DNA of 64,000 bases from Tetrahymena thermophila SB210 (taxonomy: Eukaryota > Ciliophora > Oligohymenophorea > Hymenostomatida > Tetrahymenidae): positions 678,534 through 742,533 of the forward strand of contig NW_002476432.1 in the NCBI RefSeq assembly GCF_000189635.1, in the 5' to 3' direction. How positions within the stretch are numbered: the stretch's first letter is position 1; each line of letters opens with the position of its first letter. The notes beneath the pieces are model-generated. The model was not told the origin of the DNA. It searched no databases and was given only the letters and a program-made list of their open reading frames with translations. Below are positions 35,159-48,514 of the stretch, piece by piece. Position numbers and translations under genes: made by a program.

Positions 35159-38060
35159 TTTAAATTTTCTTAAAAGTTGATATTATTTTAATTATATATT
35201 TTTTATAACCTTCAATTGATTAATTATCTTTTTAAATAAAAATTTTGACTAACAAATAAACAAATCTCATTTTTCTTACAACAAATTAAATTTTATTCTT
35301 TCATAAAGAATTACTACTATCATGATAAATAATATTTATTTATTTATTTACTCTGGATTTCTACAATTGCAACAATTAAAATTAAATATAGATAGAGTTA
35401 AAAAGTAAAAGTCTACTTTTGTGTGTTTTATTTCATTAAATTAATGATTTAAGGAAGAATATGCAGACATAAAAGCCTCTGACTCAAATAACTCAGATTT
35501 TATACAATTGTTTCTATTAATCATGTGTGAATTTATTTAATAAATTTTAGTTCTAAAGATAGATAGATAGATCTACATACAAAGATGACGCCTATTATAT
35601 CATATTCAAATTTTTAATTATATTCTGTCTAAATGTATATAAATAATACAAATTGTCATAATATAAATATTAATTGTTGTTGTATTCTTAGTATAAATAC
35701 CATTTATGATTGAAACATATTTTAAGTTAAAATTAAAAAAATGAATTCATTTTAAAAATATATTTTATAGAAACTTTCATAACATACTTATGTGACATGT
35801 AAAAATTAGAATGTTTTTTATTTTCTATTTTTATATGAATTGATGATGCAAAATCTATTTCATAATTAGTTTAATTAATTTACACAGATTAGAATATTAG
35901 TTACAATTTTTTTATTTTTTTTGTGATTTTAATCAAAGATTATTCATTTCTTGCAAATAAATAAATTAATTTCTGATAAAATTGCATTAATAATTAAGCT
36001 TTAAAAACCATAATTATAATTAAATTACAACTTTCTATATTGATTTACTTTTTTTAAAAATTTCTAAATTTTACCTTATACTTTCTTTAAGGCTAAAAGC
36101 ATTTGTTATATTAATTACTAATGATTAAACAGGTGATAAAATATATAGGAATTTTCTTCTTAAATCTTCTAATTGATGATAATTCTTTAAATTCTTCATC
36201 TCAAAAAAAGAATGCATTTGATTTTAGAGGAGTGTTTTAATAATGAATCTTCTTGAATTAAAGAGAAAATTAAAAATAATATTTAGAAATTATTTGTTTT
36301 TTAAATAAAACAAACATATCAAACATATTTTCTTGATGAATTTCTTTAAAATAAATCTAATGTTTGATTAAAATTAAAATTTTAAATATTGCCATTTAAT
36401 AAAACTCAAATATTTTATTTAATTTTTATATTTAAATTTAATTTCTTATCTTTGATTTTACTCTACTCTCATATGAAAATATCGTTTCAGACATTATAGA
36501 ATTTAAAATTATCATTTGATATATCAAATAAAATTTGAAAATATATTAATATATATTCAATTCACATATAATAATTTAGAGTAATAATGAATTTTCTTAT
36601 GTCCTATTACTGATTGCTTCTTTTAAATTAAATTTTGGAAAAAAGAATTATATTTTCAGGTTCCATCCTCTTCTTATCCTTTAATTATGATAATAATCTA
36701 ATATATTAGAGACATCATTTTTGCAGTAAAAATCGATAAATTTTTTTGATAAAGTATTTTCTATTTAACTAAATCAAATACTTTATCATTTAAATTATTT
36801 CTAAGATATATATGACGAATAATTATGTTTTCTAAATTTTTCATTTGTGTTATTAAATGAATTGATAGAAAAAAGAGGAATAATTTTAAATGTATAATTA
36901 ATATTCATCTTTTTTATCAAAATTTTTCAAATTCTAATTTTTATCATTGCTATTGTTCTAAATTTCAAGTTATCTATACTTCTTGCTTGACAAGATTATT
37001 AGCTTTTATTTAATTTTGATAAGCTGTATTCCTTATTTTGCCTATCTTAAAATAGAAAATCTAATTCCATTAGAATAAATATATTCATCTCTTTCTATAA
37101 AGTATATAAATTTAACATATTTCACAAATTTAAATCAATTAAGGTTTATCAGTTGAATTTTACCCTTAGCAATCCATATTGATTCACATTTTTCTTTAAT
37201 TTCATTAATATCAGTTAAATAAGGCAGCCTCCTGATACTAATAAGTTAAATTAATCTTTAACTACTTCTCCAATTTAGTATAATATGTTTCTTCTTACTG
37301 TTATTTTAACTCATAAAAATCTAATGAATTTAAAGGAAGTTAGAATATTTTGAACAGAAATAAATTAATTTTCTCTATTAATAAAATATTACTTAGTTCT
37401 TATATATATTTTATGTATAAAAATTTTATGCAATATTGGTGTAATTAAAAATGTATAACTCAATTTATTTTTTATTTTAAAAAATAAATATATACTTGAT
37501 TGCTCATTAATCATTAGTATAGTGAGTGATCAAATATTTTTAAAATTACAAATAATCATATAACTTTTTGATATCATATTGAATAAAATTGTATTAATTT
37601 CAAATCGAGCAAAAACCTCAAAAATAAATAAAAAAGAGAGCAATTTTTTATTTTAGAAATGTTCACTTTTAAAATATTTAAATAAGAAAAATTAATTAAC
37701 TTTAACTGTATCAATCATCATGAATGAAATACATTAAGTTTAAATAATAATATAATTTATTAAGCCTATAAAAATAAAAATGATTTTATTTACTCTTTAG
37801 CCTGAATAGAAAACAAATATTTTATATTTATATTAACATTTATTATTCCATTAAGAGAAAATCTTAAGTAAAAATTCTTTTTTAATATTAAATTTAATAT
37901 GCTTAATCGCCATAAATTAAAATAACTTTAAAAAATTGCTTGGCTAATTTGTGAATTATAAATAATAGAAATTAATTAATTAGCCACTCACTATTTTTAT
38001 TCTAAATCAAAATTCTAATAGAAACAATTATAAGTTAGACAAAGAGCTAAATTAATAAAA
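35159..38060. other. Long intergenic region, divergent promoters
   Basis: 2.9 kb of AT-rich DNA between the 5' ends of the mannosidase (-) and the second two-TM gene (+). Contains a short GATA run near 35558 and a perfect 13-bp inverted repeat (36747-36788). No exon recognised. Confidence 0.55.
36747..36788. repeat. 13-bp perfect inverted repeat
   Basis: Arms TGATAAAGTATTT and AAATACTTTATCA are separated by 16 bases. Could form a hairpin or mark a binding site; no nearby gene end explains it as a terminator. Confidence 0.7.
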
Positions 38061-40393
38061 ATGGGATCCACATTTACTTGTATTGATTTTCTTTCAAGTT
38101 CATTTTAATTCAACATCGGCCAAAAATAAGTAAGGAAGAAAACTTTATTTGGGGCTTTTTTATCGTTTGCAGTCCTGGTATTATTCACAACTTATTTTAT
38201 CTACTAAGTTCTACTTTACATGAATAATTAAATTGATCCTAAATTCATTTAGCAAAATTTTATAACAGAAGAGAGCATTGATTTAGATCTCCATAATAAT
38301 TTGATAGCATTTAGATATGAATACATACCAAATACAAGTTTAAATGATTTATAGAGAAATTAAAATTAGACTTATCTGGTTTTCTTGCCATATTTCTTAT
38401 ATTAAAATAACTCTTAAAATAATTTGATTAAGCTCAATGTAGTTGAGTGCTCTGATCCTTAACTAAATGGATTTAATTGCTTAGACTTCTCTTCTGTTTC
38501 TAATTTCTCTCTAACACTAAGTGCTTTATAGGGCATCGTTTCTAGAATATTTATTTTTACTTACCGCTGCCAAGACACTGATATTTATAAAACAGATATA
38601 CCAAATAATTGTGCTAGTTAAGAATAAATAGACAATTTAATTAGTAATACATCTTCTTCGCTCCATATAAAATTATATACGTCTTAATACAACACGAGTT
38701 CTTAAATGGTATAAGTGAATTATAGAAATGCATATCTAAATCTATTAGGAGATTAATTTTAGCTTAGTATTTTTAAGACGTAAAAATAAATGACAAGTGT
38801 TTCTAGTGGAGCTATTATCTAAAAAAAATCCACCTTTTCTTCTCCTATTCAATATTAATTATAGAATTAAAATTTCGATAGGTAAATTTTTATTTAGAAA
38901 ACAAATCTTAAGCTCATTTTGCAAATCTCTGTAGAAATGGATGAAATTATTTAGTATAGTTAAATTTAATATCATACATTTCCTGAAATTCTAGCTGTTT
39001 GTAACAGTACTTTAGCTCTATTAATGTGTGTTGGTATTCTAGCTAGAAAATTTGCTTCTTAACTTATATTTGAAGATATTTTCTTACTCTTTCTTCAAAA
39101 CATGTATCAAGGTACCTATTAAAAAATGCTGAAATTAAATAAATAGCTTGGAAAAAAGGAAGTCGCTCAGCCATAAAACGAGAAACAAATTGAAGATTGC
39201 TTTGTGGAAGAAGAGTCTGAAAATGCGAAATCAATTGTTATTCCTAATTTTGAAGCTCAGTAAATTAAGTCATTAACTATAATAAAAAATAAAATAGTAG
39301 GTTAAGAAGGAGAGTAATGTTCTATATAAGGTCTTAAAAAAGAGTCAAATGATATGACGATGGATTCATTTAACTTATAATTATGTAATTAATGCTGCTT
39401 GAATAAAACTAATATTCAGTCTCCTCTAAAAATTTCTGATCAAGCTGTTTGTCCTGAATAAGTAATTATCAATGAAGAAAAAAAACCCATTTAAATCATC
39501 TAGCCAAGAAAATTTAGCAAACCTAAAACATAAATATAATAAACAAAAAACATATTTGATAGCTCTTAGAATATTTAACTTAATTAAAGTAAATTTCTAT
39601 CAAAGCAGGCTATAATTTTTTCTGGTTGCAATTTAAAATAATAATAAGAATAAGACAAAACCAAACTAAGTAAATCTAATGAAAAATAATAAAAGTAAAA
39701 GCTCAATTATACCGCTATGTTTGACCATTCAGTTATTAAAAAGATATAAAAAGTTATTTTTGGTAAAAGGTAAAATTTATTTATTTATCTTTCATTTAAA
39801 ATATACCTAAATAAAAAATAATTACCTTTTATTTAAATAAAACATACGCAATTAAAAAATTACAATATAAAAAGCTAGTTTGTATAAATTTATTAATTAA
39901 TTTTTTATCTTACTCAATTATATATAAACTTATTAAAAATTGAAGCATTTATATATAAATTTAAGAAATTATTTAAAATTTATAAAAAAGGATTAAAAAA
40001 AATGAATACTTGTAATAATAAGGGCTAGACCCTAAAACTAAAGAAAAAATTGAAGAGTAAGTTTTTAAAAGCTTGGATATTTTGTAAATATTTAAAGAAT
40101 TAATGTTTTTAAAGAAAGCTGTTTTGGTATTACTAAGTAAGTAATAACTGGCTGCTCTTAAATTGGTAGGTTGCTCTTCTGAAATATATCTAAGCTAACT
40201 TTAAAATACTGAAATAAAACAAAATAATTATTTTGAAGATTAAATTTGTCTTTTAGAATCTGATGATTAATAATTTGAATAGATAACAAAATTCTTATAA
40301 AGATGTTAAGAATAAGGCAAAGATTTATGCTAAATCGATTAAAGAATATTTAGCTCATTGTGTATTTAATTAAAAGATAAGCTTATAGATTGA
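38061..40393 (+). CDS. Ciliate two-TM membrane protein, paralogue 2
   Basis: Two exons (38061-39769 and 39991-40393), 703 residues, stop TGA. Same plan as the gene at 28893: N-terminal FQFNIGQKQVRKKT, membrane segment (LFGAFLSFAVLVLFTTYFIY), a Cys-containing lumenal domain (CSDPQLNGFNCLDFS, YRCQD, NCASQEQ), a second membrane segment (EILAVCNSTLALLMCVGILA), NMYQGTYQKML after it, and a Gln/Ser-rich tail. The C-terminal DPKTKEKIEEQVFKSLD and ELMFLKKAVLVLLS match the paralogue and guided the choice of the splice frame. Only one of the paralogue's two introns was found. Function unknown. Confidence 0.78.
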
Positions 40394-41684
40394 TTTCATA
40401 CTAATTTAAGTATTTAATTATTATATATCATTAATATATTTATCTATTTTTTCTAATATGCAAATTTAATAATCAAAAAACATCAATTTCTATTCTATTA
40501 AATAATAGAAAAATTTATTGTTTATAAATTAAATAATAAAGATTAAATCCTTAAAGTTTCTTTAATTTAAATAAATCTTTTTTTTAAATAATAAATTATG
40601 TTTTAATTTATTCAAAGATTTTTTTTATTTTTTATATAAAATATGATAAAATATTATTAAAAATTAATTATTTTAACTTTAAATTGTTTTAATTTGTATA
40701 ATTTATAACAGGAAAATTAATAATCAAATAGCTAGCTACCTTTTACTTTTAGAAAATTTGGTTTTCAATCTAATTGGTATTTTTATATTTTTGTATTTAT
40801 GTTAAAGCAAACCAGCAATTAGTTAATTATATTTATCATTCTTAAATAAATTATTTTAAGAATGAGGTTAATTTAAACATATTTCTTAAGTAATATAGAA
40901 AATTATTTAAAATTTTTACTTAGTTAGGAATATAAGTGTTAGTTAATAAAAAATTTCTAGCTTAATTCATAATATCAAATAGTTAAAACCTTTTTAATTC
41001 ATGAAAAATTAATTTTATAAAATAGCTTAAAAATATATTTTATTTTTAAAAGAAAAAATATGTAAAAGAATTTATTTTAAACATAAAAAGGCTTCTTTAA
41101 CTCACTGTTATAAATACACAAAAAGTAAAGATTTATTTTTATTAATTCTTATAAAATACTAATAACTGTACCTGTTAATCTGAAAATACTAAGAAATTTA
41201 TTTGAATAATAAATAGATCAATTGAGCTTAAAGAGGGCTTTTATTAATTACAATAAGTCTTTATTAGATCTTTAATAAATAAAAAAAAAATAAAATTAAT
41301 CAATATTATCAAAAAATGTAAGAATTGTATAACCCTTGTTACTTCTATATTCTAATAAGTATTTAATATTTTTTTAAAAAGTAACATTTTCTAAACTGGT
41401 ATTAATCGTTTTGAAATGCATTTGCTCATTTGATCAAAAATATCCGTCATCTAGATTATAAGAAATTAAATTTGAAAAATAAACAGACATATATATTTAT
41501 ATTATTTCTGATAAAGTAGAACTAACTATTTAAAACAAATAAGAAAATAATAAATAACAAAAATAAGATTTAAAGGATAATTTTAATCAATAAGTTTTGG
41601 CATTTAATTTGTATAAATATAGTAAATTTTTATAAATATAAACTTCATTATTTTATAATTAATTTTGTTAAATAGTTAATTTTG
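40394..41684. other. Intergenic, convergent 3' ends
   Basis: AT-rich spacer; no exon recognised. Confidence 0.6.
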
Positions 41685-43535
41685 TCAAATTTTTAAACTG
41701 TTTTTGATTTTGTAATAAGCTTTTAACATTTATTCTTGTCTGTTGCCTTCATTTTTTATATTTGAACCAGTTTCAGCTTAGAAGCGTTCAGTGATTTCTT
41801 AATAAACTTCCTTAGCGTTTCCTTCAAATCCGTTTTATTAGATGATATTTAGAGCATCTTAATAGCCTTATTATATCATTTCATTCATTTATTTATTGTT
41901 AAAAAGCTATTTTTAATTTAAAAACAAATTATTTATTTTTTACAGAAAACATAGAAACAAACTTTTGATGTAAATATATTTTATATTTAAAATTAAAATT
42001 ATTCTTAAAATAATATACGAATGGCATTTTTTAATTAGGCAAAGCATGAGATGGCTTTATGATATAACGGAAGTTAACATCTGGGTATAATTACATAGCA
42101 TCAAGTAACTATCTATAAGTGTTAGAGAAACCCATAATTGTGCTCTTTATATGTTTGTTTGTTTAAAATTAGCGTTAATAAATTTTTTTTAATTTAATTT
42201 TCATTTACAGCTCTTTGGAAGGCTTCCATAGTCTTCTTCTTTTTATCAGTTGTCCATAAATCAAGTGATTTAGAGAATTTAACGAATATGGCATCAACTA
42301 TAATATCGGAATCATCAGATACGATTTCACGACATCTCTAAATAGCACCTTACAAATCAATCAATATACCTGTCTATTTTAATTAAAATATGACTTATTA
42401 TACTTTTATTAAAAACTTATATTTATTTTCTTAAAAATTGTGATAAATATTTGATTAAATGTGAGAAAAAACTAGTTATTTATTTTAATCGAACATTTAT
42501 ATGCAGTAAGCATACCTTTGTTTTATAAATTTGGTTTTTAAAGGGATGTTTGAACATTTATTAATAATTTATTTTTAAAAATTCTTACAGTGCCACCGTC
42601 TACATAAATTTCACCGTCTAAGGTAGAATAAGGGAAGAAAGTAGGTATAGAGCCAGAAGCTAATGCGGCTGAAACCAAAGTAGAAATTGAGCTCTATTCG
42701 TTATATCTAACGAGCTCTCCAGTTCTTAAGTTGCATGTTCCAATATTAATTTTTCTTTATGCAGGTTTAGTGGCAACTCTTTTAAGTAATTCTAAAGCTG
42801 GAGAGCTATCAAAAATACCTCTTTCGTATAGTAATCCTTAAACAATGCCTCCTTTAAAATTCTTATAAACATCTTTTTATTTTAAACCTGTCCATAGATT
42901 CACTAACCAGTCAGCTTGATCCCTTTCTTATCCTTTAGGAAACTGAGAGAGACCCAAAGTGTTGATGCTACCAATTGAAATACCTTTATTAATTATTTAT
43001 TAATCAAAATTTTATAAATCAAAATAAAAATTGAAAGAAAGATTTTGTTTATATTTGATTTAATTTCTTTTTAGTAGGATTGTTTATTAAATTTGAACAA
43101 TTACTAATCAAATTAGGGAACACTATAAAAATAAATTTGCCAAAGATTAATAAAATTCCTTTTCTAATTAAGATATTTTTAAGAGAAGAAGTGAGTAAAT
43201 ATTCATGCAACTCTAAAATAAAATGCAAATAAATATATTCTAAATGCTAAAATGGAGCTATTAATGAAAAGATAATGGTTCTAGAAAACTCATTTAAAAG
43301 AATAATTTTGCTATTTCTAATGAAGAAATAAATAAGAAATTTAGTTACCAGTGTAAACATCATACTAAACTTCCTCAGCAGGTAAATTATAAACCAATGC
43401 CTTGTAAGCACCTGCTTCAAAAGAACCTAAATCACCGCCTGCTTCTAAAGCTAAAGCTCTACATTTTTAGCCAGCAGTTACGTTTTAAATGAAAAGAGCT
43501 GCGAAAAATAGGCTCAGTAAAAATAATTTATTCAT
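41685..43535 (-). CDS. Secreted patatin-like phospholipase, paralogue 1
   Basis: Complement of five exons: 43535-43349, 42983-42589, 42373-42209, 42144-42019, 41906-41685; 364 residues, stop TGA. A signal peptide (MNKLFLLSLFFAALFIQNVTA) is followed by the patatin fold: the Gly-rich oxyanion region EAGGDLGSFEAG, the nucleophile elbow GISIGS (Ser65) and the catalytic Asp in VDGGT (Asp191). Patatins use this Ser-Asp dyad to release fatty acids from lipids. The typical GGGxRG reads GGDLGS here, as in the paralogue, so it is a subfamily trait. Lysosomal or extracellular lipase is the likely role. Exon lengths 187/395/165/126/222 parallel those of the copy at 48515. Confidence 0.9.
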
Positions 43536-45543
43536 TTTCTTGATTTTTTATTAATTATTATTTTTGCCAAAATAATTAATTATGTGAATCTCCTATTTTT
43601 TTATATAATGATTAAAGTATTATCTGATATCTGTGAATATTAATTAAAATTGTTTGCTAATATTTGTGTTACCTCTTCTTAGGATCTATAAAAGTCAACC
43701 TAACTAAATAAGAATGCTATATTTATTTACCGATTTTAAATAAAATATGGATATATCTATCGTAATATTCTTGTTTGATACGTAAGTAGTCTGATGCTTC
43801 GTTTATATAAGAACAAAATATAATGACTATTTATAACTAAAAGAAGAGCTTCGTTTCAGAAGAGAAAATCTATAATCACACTTTAGACCATATAAATTTA
43901 TGTCATTTTAATTTTTTTCTTATCATTTCTTATTACTCAGAAAAAATATCTATAAAAGAAAAACAAAATATAACAATTATTAAATAATCTTCTTTATCTT
44001 ATTTCTAATTTAAGTGTGTTATAACTATATTTTTTTAATATTATACAAAATATTTGAATGAATCAAAACCATAAGAATATTTTTAAAGTTCAAACAAACA
44101 TATTTCTTATAATTTATTTATTAGCAAGCATAACAAGGCAAATAAATATATTTAGTTAGATGAAAAAGTTTTTATGAGATAATTATTTTCTTTATTTTGA
44201 AATAAAAAGTATAGCCAGATTTAATTGTTATTTCAAGATATATTTTATTATTTTTGACTGTTAAGTATTCGTTAAATATACATTTTTATAGAAAATTAAA
44301 GATATCATTTTTTCTATCTTCCTGATAAGAAATCAGTCATATCAGAAATTCCAAATATTAAATTTATTATTAATATTTTTTACAAATTTTACATAATCAA
44401 AGATAATTAAAAAGATTTATGTTAAAATTAATTGGTTTCTATGACAATAGATTGGTTTTAAATTGAATTAAAGAGAATAGCTCTAAATTTTATTATTTTA
44501 ATAATTATAAAAATTTTTTACAAAATTTATTATTTATTTTGTATTTTGTAATAAAGGATTTCTTATTTCTTTATTTTATAGTCAGTCATAAAAATATTTT
44601 TTAATTTTATTTATTAATTTTGAACATTAATAAACTAAAAGCTTATTATTAAACTATCTGAATTTATTTTTATTTAAAAATATAAAATATTTGATTAATA
44701 TTATTTATCACTTTGCTATTTGGTATTTTATTTTTTATCTAAACTAGAATTAATTCATAATTTTTGTTGTATTGTGCAATTGAATTTGAATTAATTTATT
44801 AAAATTTTAATTTTCAAAAAAAAATTATTTCAACATTAAACTTTAGTAAAATATCTTAATAAATTATTGATGGTAAAAATTTTTTTTTAAATTTCGAATC
44901 GATTACTTGAAAATTTTTAATTTTATTTTCATTTGAATCAAATAAAAAAATTTTTCAGAAATAAAATCATCCTTCAAATAAATTCAATGAAGGATGTTAA
45001 ATACTTTTGAATAAACATATAGAGTTTTATATATGTTGATTATAATCTCAATAGAAAATAGATAAAGAAAAATATGTTTATTCTATAAGAATATTTAAGC
45101 AAAAAATTTTTGAAGTTCTTATTAAACTTAAAAAATGAAAAGAAAGTGAGATTATTTTTTAAAAATTAAGAATTTGTATTTAAATAAAATAAAGATTAAT
45201 TATTTTATATTTTTCCTTGCATCAAATAATTACTAAAGAAAATATTAAGAAAATAGAGGAATACCTATAACATATTAATACATATAATAAAGCATAATCA
45301 ACCAATTTTATTCAAATAAGTTATTCTCCTTGCGTTTTAGCCTAAATCAACCATATCTCTGCGAAACGTTTCAGATGATAATACATACATACATACATAC
45401 ATACATACATACATACATACATACATACATACATAAATCTTCATCATTCATTTTTTATAAGAGCTCAGATATACAGGAGTGATCAATGAATCCTTCCTTA
45501 TTAATCATATCATATATTGGTCAAAACTTAATTTTATTACAGT
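43536..45543. other. Intergenic region left of the transposon
   Basis: AT-rich spacer upstream of the first patatin gene. The last 250 bp (45300-45540) are less AT-rich, with a CATA microsatellite and coding-like fragments on the - strand (see findings), but no complete gene. Confidence 0.5.
45382..45434. repeat. (CATA)n microsatellite
   Basis: About thirteen perfect CATA units about 110 bp left of the transposon-like element. Confidence 0.9.
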
Positions 45544-45601
45544 ACCATCCTATCTTAATAAAATTATAAATATGTCCTATCTAAAATTTTGAACAGGATC
45601 G
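45544..45601 (+). repeat. Left terminal inverted repeat
   Basis: Begins ACCATCCTATCTTAATAAAA, continues through GTCCTATCTAAAATTTTG and ends near CAGGAT. Pairs with 47197-47254 with about 12 mismatches in 58. Confidence 0.8.
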
Positions 45602-46144
45602 ATCTATTAATATTTATTGAGATATATTGTTCTATCTTAATTTAATGACAGATGTCAATATGATTAGATAGGACACAATTTCAGCATTTTGAGAAGATAT
45701 AAATGGAATTAGAAAATAATCAGTTAATTAATTAAAATTATTTAAAGATATCTAAATTATACCTTAATATTTGTTGTAAAATAATAGAAATCTCTTCTCA
45801 AAAAAGAAAGAGAACTTAGAACTGAAGTAAGAAAAAATGTGCTTTAAGATGACTTTTGTATGAAGAGACATACTCTATTTAATAAATGCGTTTTATGAAT
45901 ATGATAGAGTATTCGATGATTAAAAAGCAAAAAATGTTGAAGATATGGAGATCTTTGATAATGATAAAAAAGAAGTTGAAGCAAAGGTTAAGTATGAAGA
46001 TGTTTTTTTTTTTTATAATGGAGTGAAACAAGAATTTAAAAGATAATAAGAGAAGTGAAAATTTAAGATGATGATTAGAAAGATGCAATATACATTTCTC
46101 TATGCATGAATATTCTATAAACCCCAATTTGGTATAAATGCAAA

Positions 46145-46930
46145 AAACATATTTAGGTTGGCAAATCTTCATCCCACATAAACAACTATTACTGGAGGTG
46201 CTATTCTCCTGATTGCTATTATAGAAGATAAAAACTCTTTTAAGAAAATAAGATACTTAATACATCCTAGCTAAATATTTCTATTTTGCTCAAAATGTTC
46301 CTCTTGCATTTTCCAATTAAGGATTAATATATAAAAATTACTAATAATATTGACATTTCTAAGTGCGATCTCACTATACTAAGAAAGATTTAAAGTTAAG
46401 CATTAAAAAATAATTATAATGAATATTTTTCAAAATTGTAATTAGGTTAAGATGGCCACTTTGTTGAAATTTATGAGAGCGAATTCTCTCGCAAATACAA
46501 GAGAGGTAGGCTTTTAAGGAGGTAGTAATGAGTTATTGGTATGACCAAAAGAAATAATAAAGAAAATAAAACTGTTTTAATACCAATTTAGCAGTGAATA
46601 AAGAAACTATTATTCCTCTAATACTGCAGTTTGTATCTAAAAATAGTAAATTTATCTTTACTGATAAATGGCATTCTTATACTTCATTAAAATAGAAAGG
46701 CTATAAGCATTATACAGTTAATCACTCTAAAAACTTTGTAGAGCATAACAAATAAGAATAATAATAATTATAAAATAGAAGATAAAAAATAAAAATTATA
46801 ATAGAGAAAAAAATTATAAAAAAGTGTTGGGATAATACAATACATCCACACTTAAACAATTGAAAATAGGTGGAAACACTTAAAAGATAGACCGCGTAGA
46901 CTTAAAGGGGAGACAAAAGTAATATTATGA
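46145..46930 (+). pseudogene. ISXO2-like (Merlin) transposase, broken
   Basis: One frame from about 46145 to 46528 gives a Cys-containing YYWRCYSPDC segment, a helical region and the first DDE strand. Then come an in-frame TGA (46529-46531), a second TGA near 46597, a shift into a frame reading FIFTDKWHSY and TVNHSKNFVEHN, and another shift into IHTQTIENRWKHLKDRPRR, ending TGA at 46930. These are the ISXO2/Merlin landmarks (second Asp in TDKW, Glu in TIENRW). The first catalytic Asp position reads VEIYES (Tyr), so the copy is doubly inactivated. An acidic open stretch at 45886-46050 may be the N-terminus. Confidence 0.8.
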
Positions 46931-47196
46931 AAAAGACAATATAAGTAAGTAAGTATTAACCAATTATCTAAATTTTAATGATAGTTGATTATTTATTGTA
47001 TATTTTGATATAGAATTTAATTTATTTAAACTATTTATGAAATAAATTGACTTTATCTCATTTTTTTATTCATTATATTTTTAAAACTGGTCAAAATTTA
47101 GTTTTATAAATTTTTCAAAATAAAATAAGATAGGAACATAAAATAGATCTGTCAATAAAATTAAATTATATAAAATGTAAATTTATTTAGATTGGC

Positions 47197-47254
47197 CAAT
47201 CCTGCACAAAATTTTAGATAGGACATATATGTCATTTTATTTAGATATAACGGT
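47197..47254 (-). repeat. Right terminal inverted repeat
   Basis: Reverse complement reads ACCGTTATATCTAAATAAAA, then ATGTCCTATCTAAAATTTTG and CAGGAT, matching the left arm. Confidence 0.8.
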
Positions 47255-48514
47255 AATGTCAGTTAATTAAACTTTAATAAACCCTACATTTAATTTAATT
47301 TATTTTAATCTAAAAGCTTTAGGTAGCCTTTAGATTATATTGGGAGGTAATTCTATTAATTTTAATTTTATTAAATGATATTCACAACATTTGATTTATT
47401 AATATTGAGTTTTTCTGAAATGCCTCTTTTAACTATGCTCAAAAAATATGCACTTATTATTTTCCATCTTTCGAATTAATTTAATACCTTCTAACTATTT
47501 ATTTTTTTAAAATAACTAAATATTAATATTCACATTTTACTTATACAAATCATACAAATATGGATCACAAATATACTTAATAATAATACTCTCTCTAATC
47601 TATTAAATTATAAGCTTAGTGAAGAAAATCAGTCAAAAAAACAGAAACTTTACTTGACACACATTATTATTAATTGAGTATTTAAATTATTTTGACATTA
47701 GATTGATAATAAATATTAGTTAAAAATATATCCTCAACTTGCTCCCCAAAAACTATGGTATATAAAATGGTTTCTTATTTTTAATAATTAGATATTTTTC
47801 AATTTTATATATATATATATATAAATAAATATAAATAAATATAACATAATTTTTTTGAATCATTTATTTTGATAATAGAATATTTAGTTTACTTATTTAA
47901 AAAATATATTTGGGAATAAATTAATTCAAAAAAAATAAATTTTCATTTATCTTGCATGTTCTTCTAAATTATTTGCACCGCTATTAGTGAAATAAATGTA
48001 AAATGAAATATTTACTAATTTATGTTTTAAAAATTAGATATAAACAATCTAGCTTTGGATGATTGATTAATTTTGTAAAAGTAATTAATTCAAGCAAATA
48101 AATAAATATCCTAACTAACTAACTAAATTTCTACCAAAAACAAAATTAGGCTTAAGACAAAATTTTAGTTTCAAATCAAGTGAATAGTTAATTAGATAAT
48201 AAAGATAAGGATTTGTAATTTGATTATACAAAAATAAGAAGATTAATTAGTCTTTTACTTTTATTTTTGTAGAACGGATAATTATTAATTAAAGGAAGGT
48301 AAAAAGAAGATATAAAAGGAAGCAAATTATGAAATATATAATAATGAATGATATTTATGAATGATTTTATGAAAATTTATTATGAATTAATTTGTATTTG
48401 TATGAATATAAATTTTCTTATGCTAGTTTTTTATAAAAATAATATAGTCATATATATTTTTCATATACTTTTATTAAATTGTTGTAAAAATGATTTTTTA
48501 AATCATTATTAAGC
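47255..48514. other. Intergenic region right of the transposon
   Basis: AT-rich spacer with an (AT)n run (47806-47822) and AAAT arrays. No exon recognised. Confidence 0.6.

Larger units (their letters stand above)
45544..47254 (+). mobile_element. Degenerate ISXO2/Merlin-type DNA transposon
   Basis: About 1.7 kb bounded by inverted repeats of at least 58 bp (45544-45601 and 47197-47254). The outer 34 bp align without gaps and the core ATGTCCTATCTAAAATTTTG is identical in both arms. Between them, on the + strand, is a broken transposase with the ISXO2-like/Merlin DDE signature. Subterminal AGATAGGA-type motifs recur inside both ends. No clean target duplication was found, consistent with an old insertion. 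It lies between the two patatin paralogues. Transposons are normally removed from ciliate somatic genomes, so its presence in apparently somatic sequence is notable. Confidence 0.8.

Noticed and set aside
45879-46172. Minus-strand hydrophobic frame of 97 codons
   Set aside because: Phe/Leu/Ile-rich because it is antisense of A-rich sequence inside the transposon; no family or motif.
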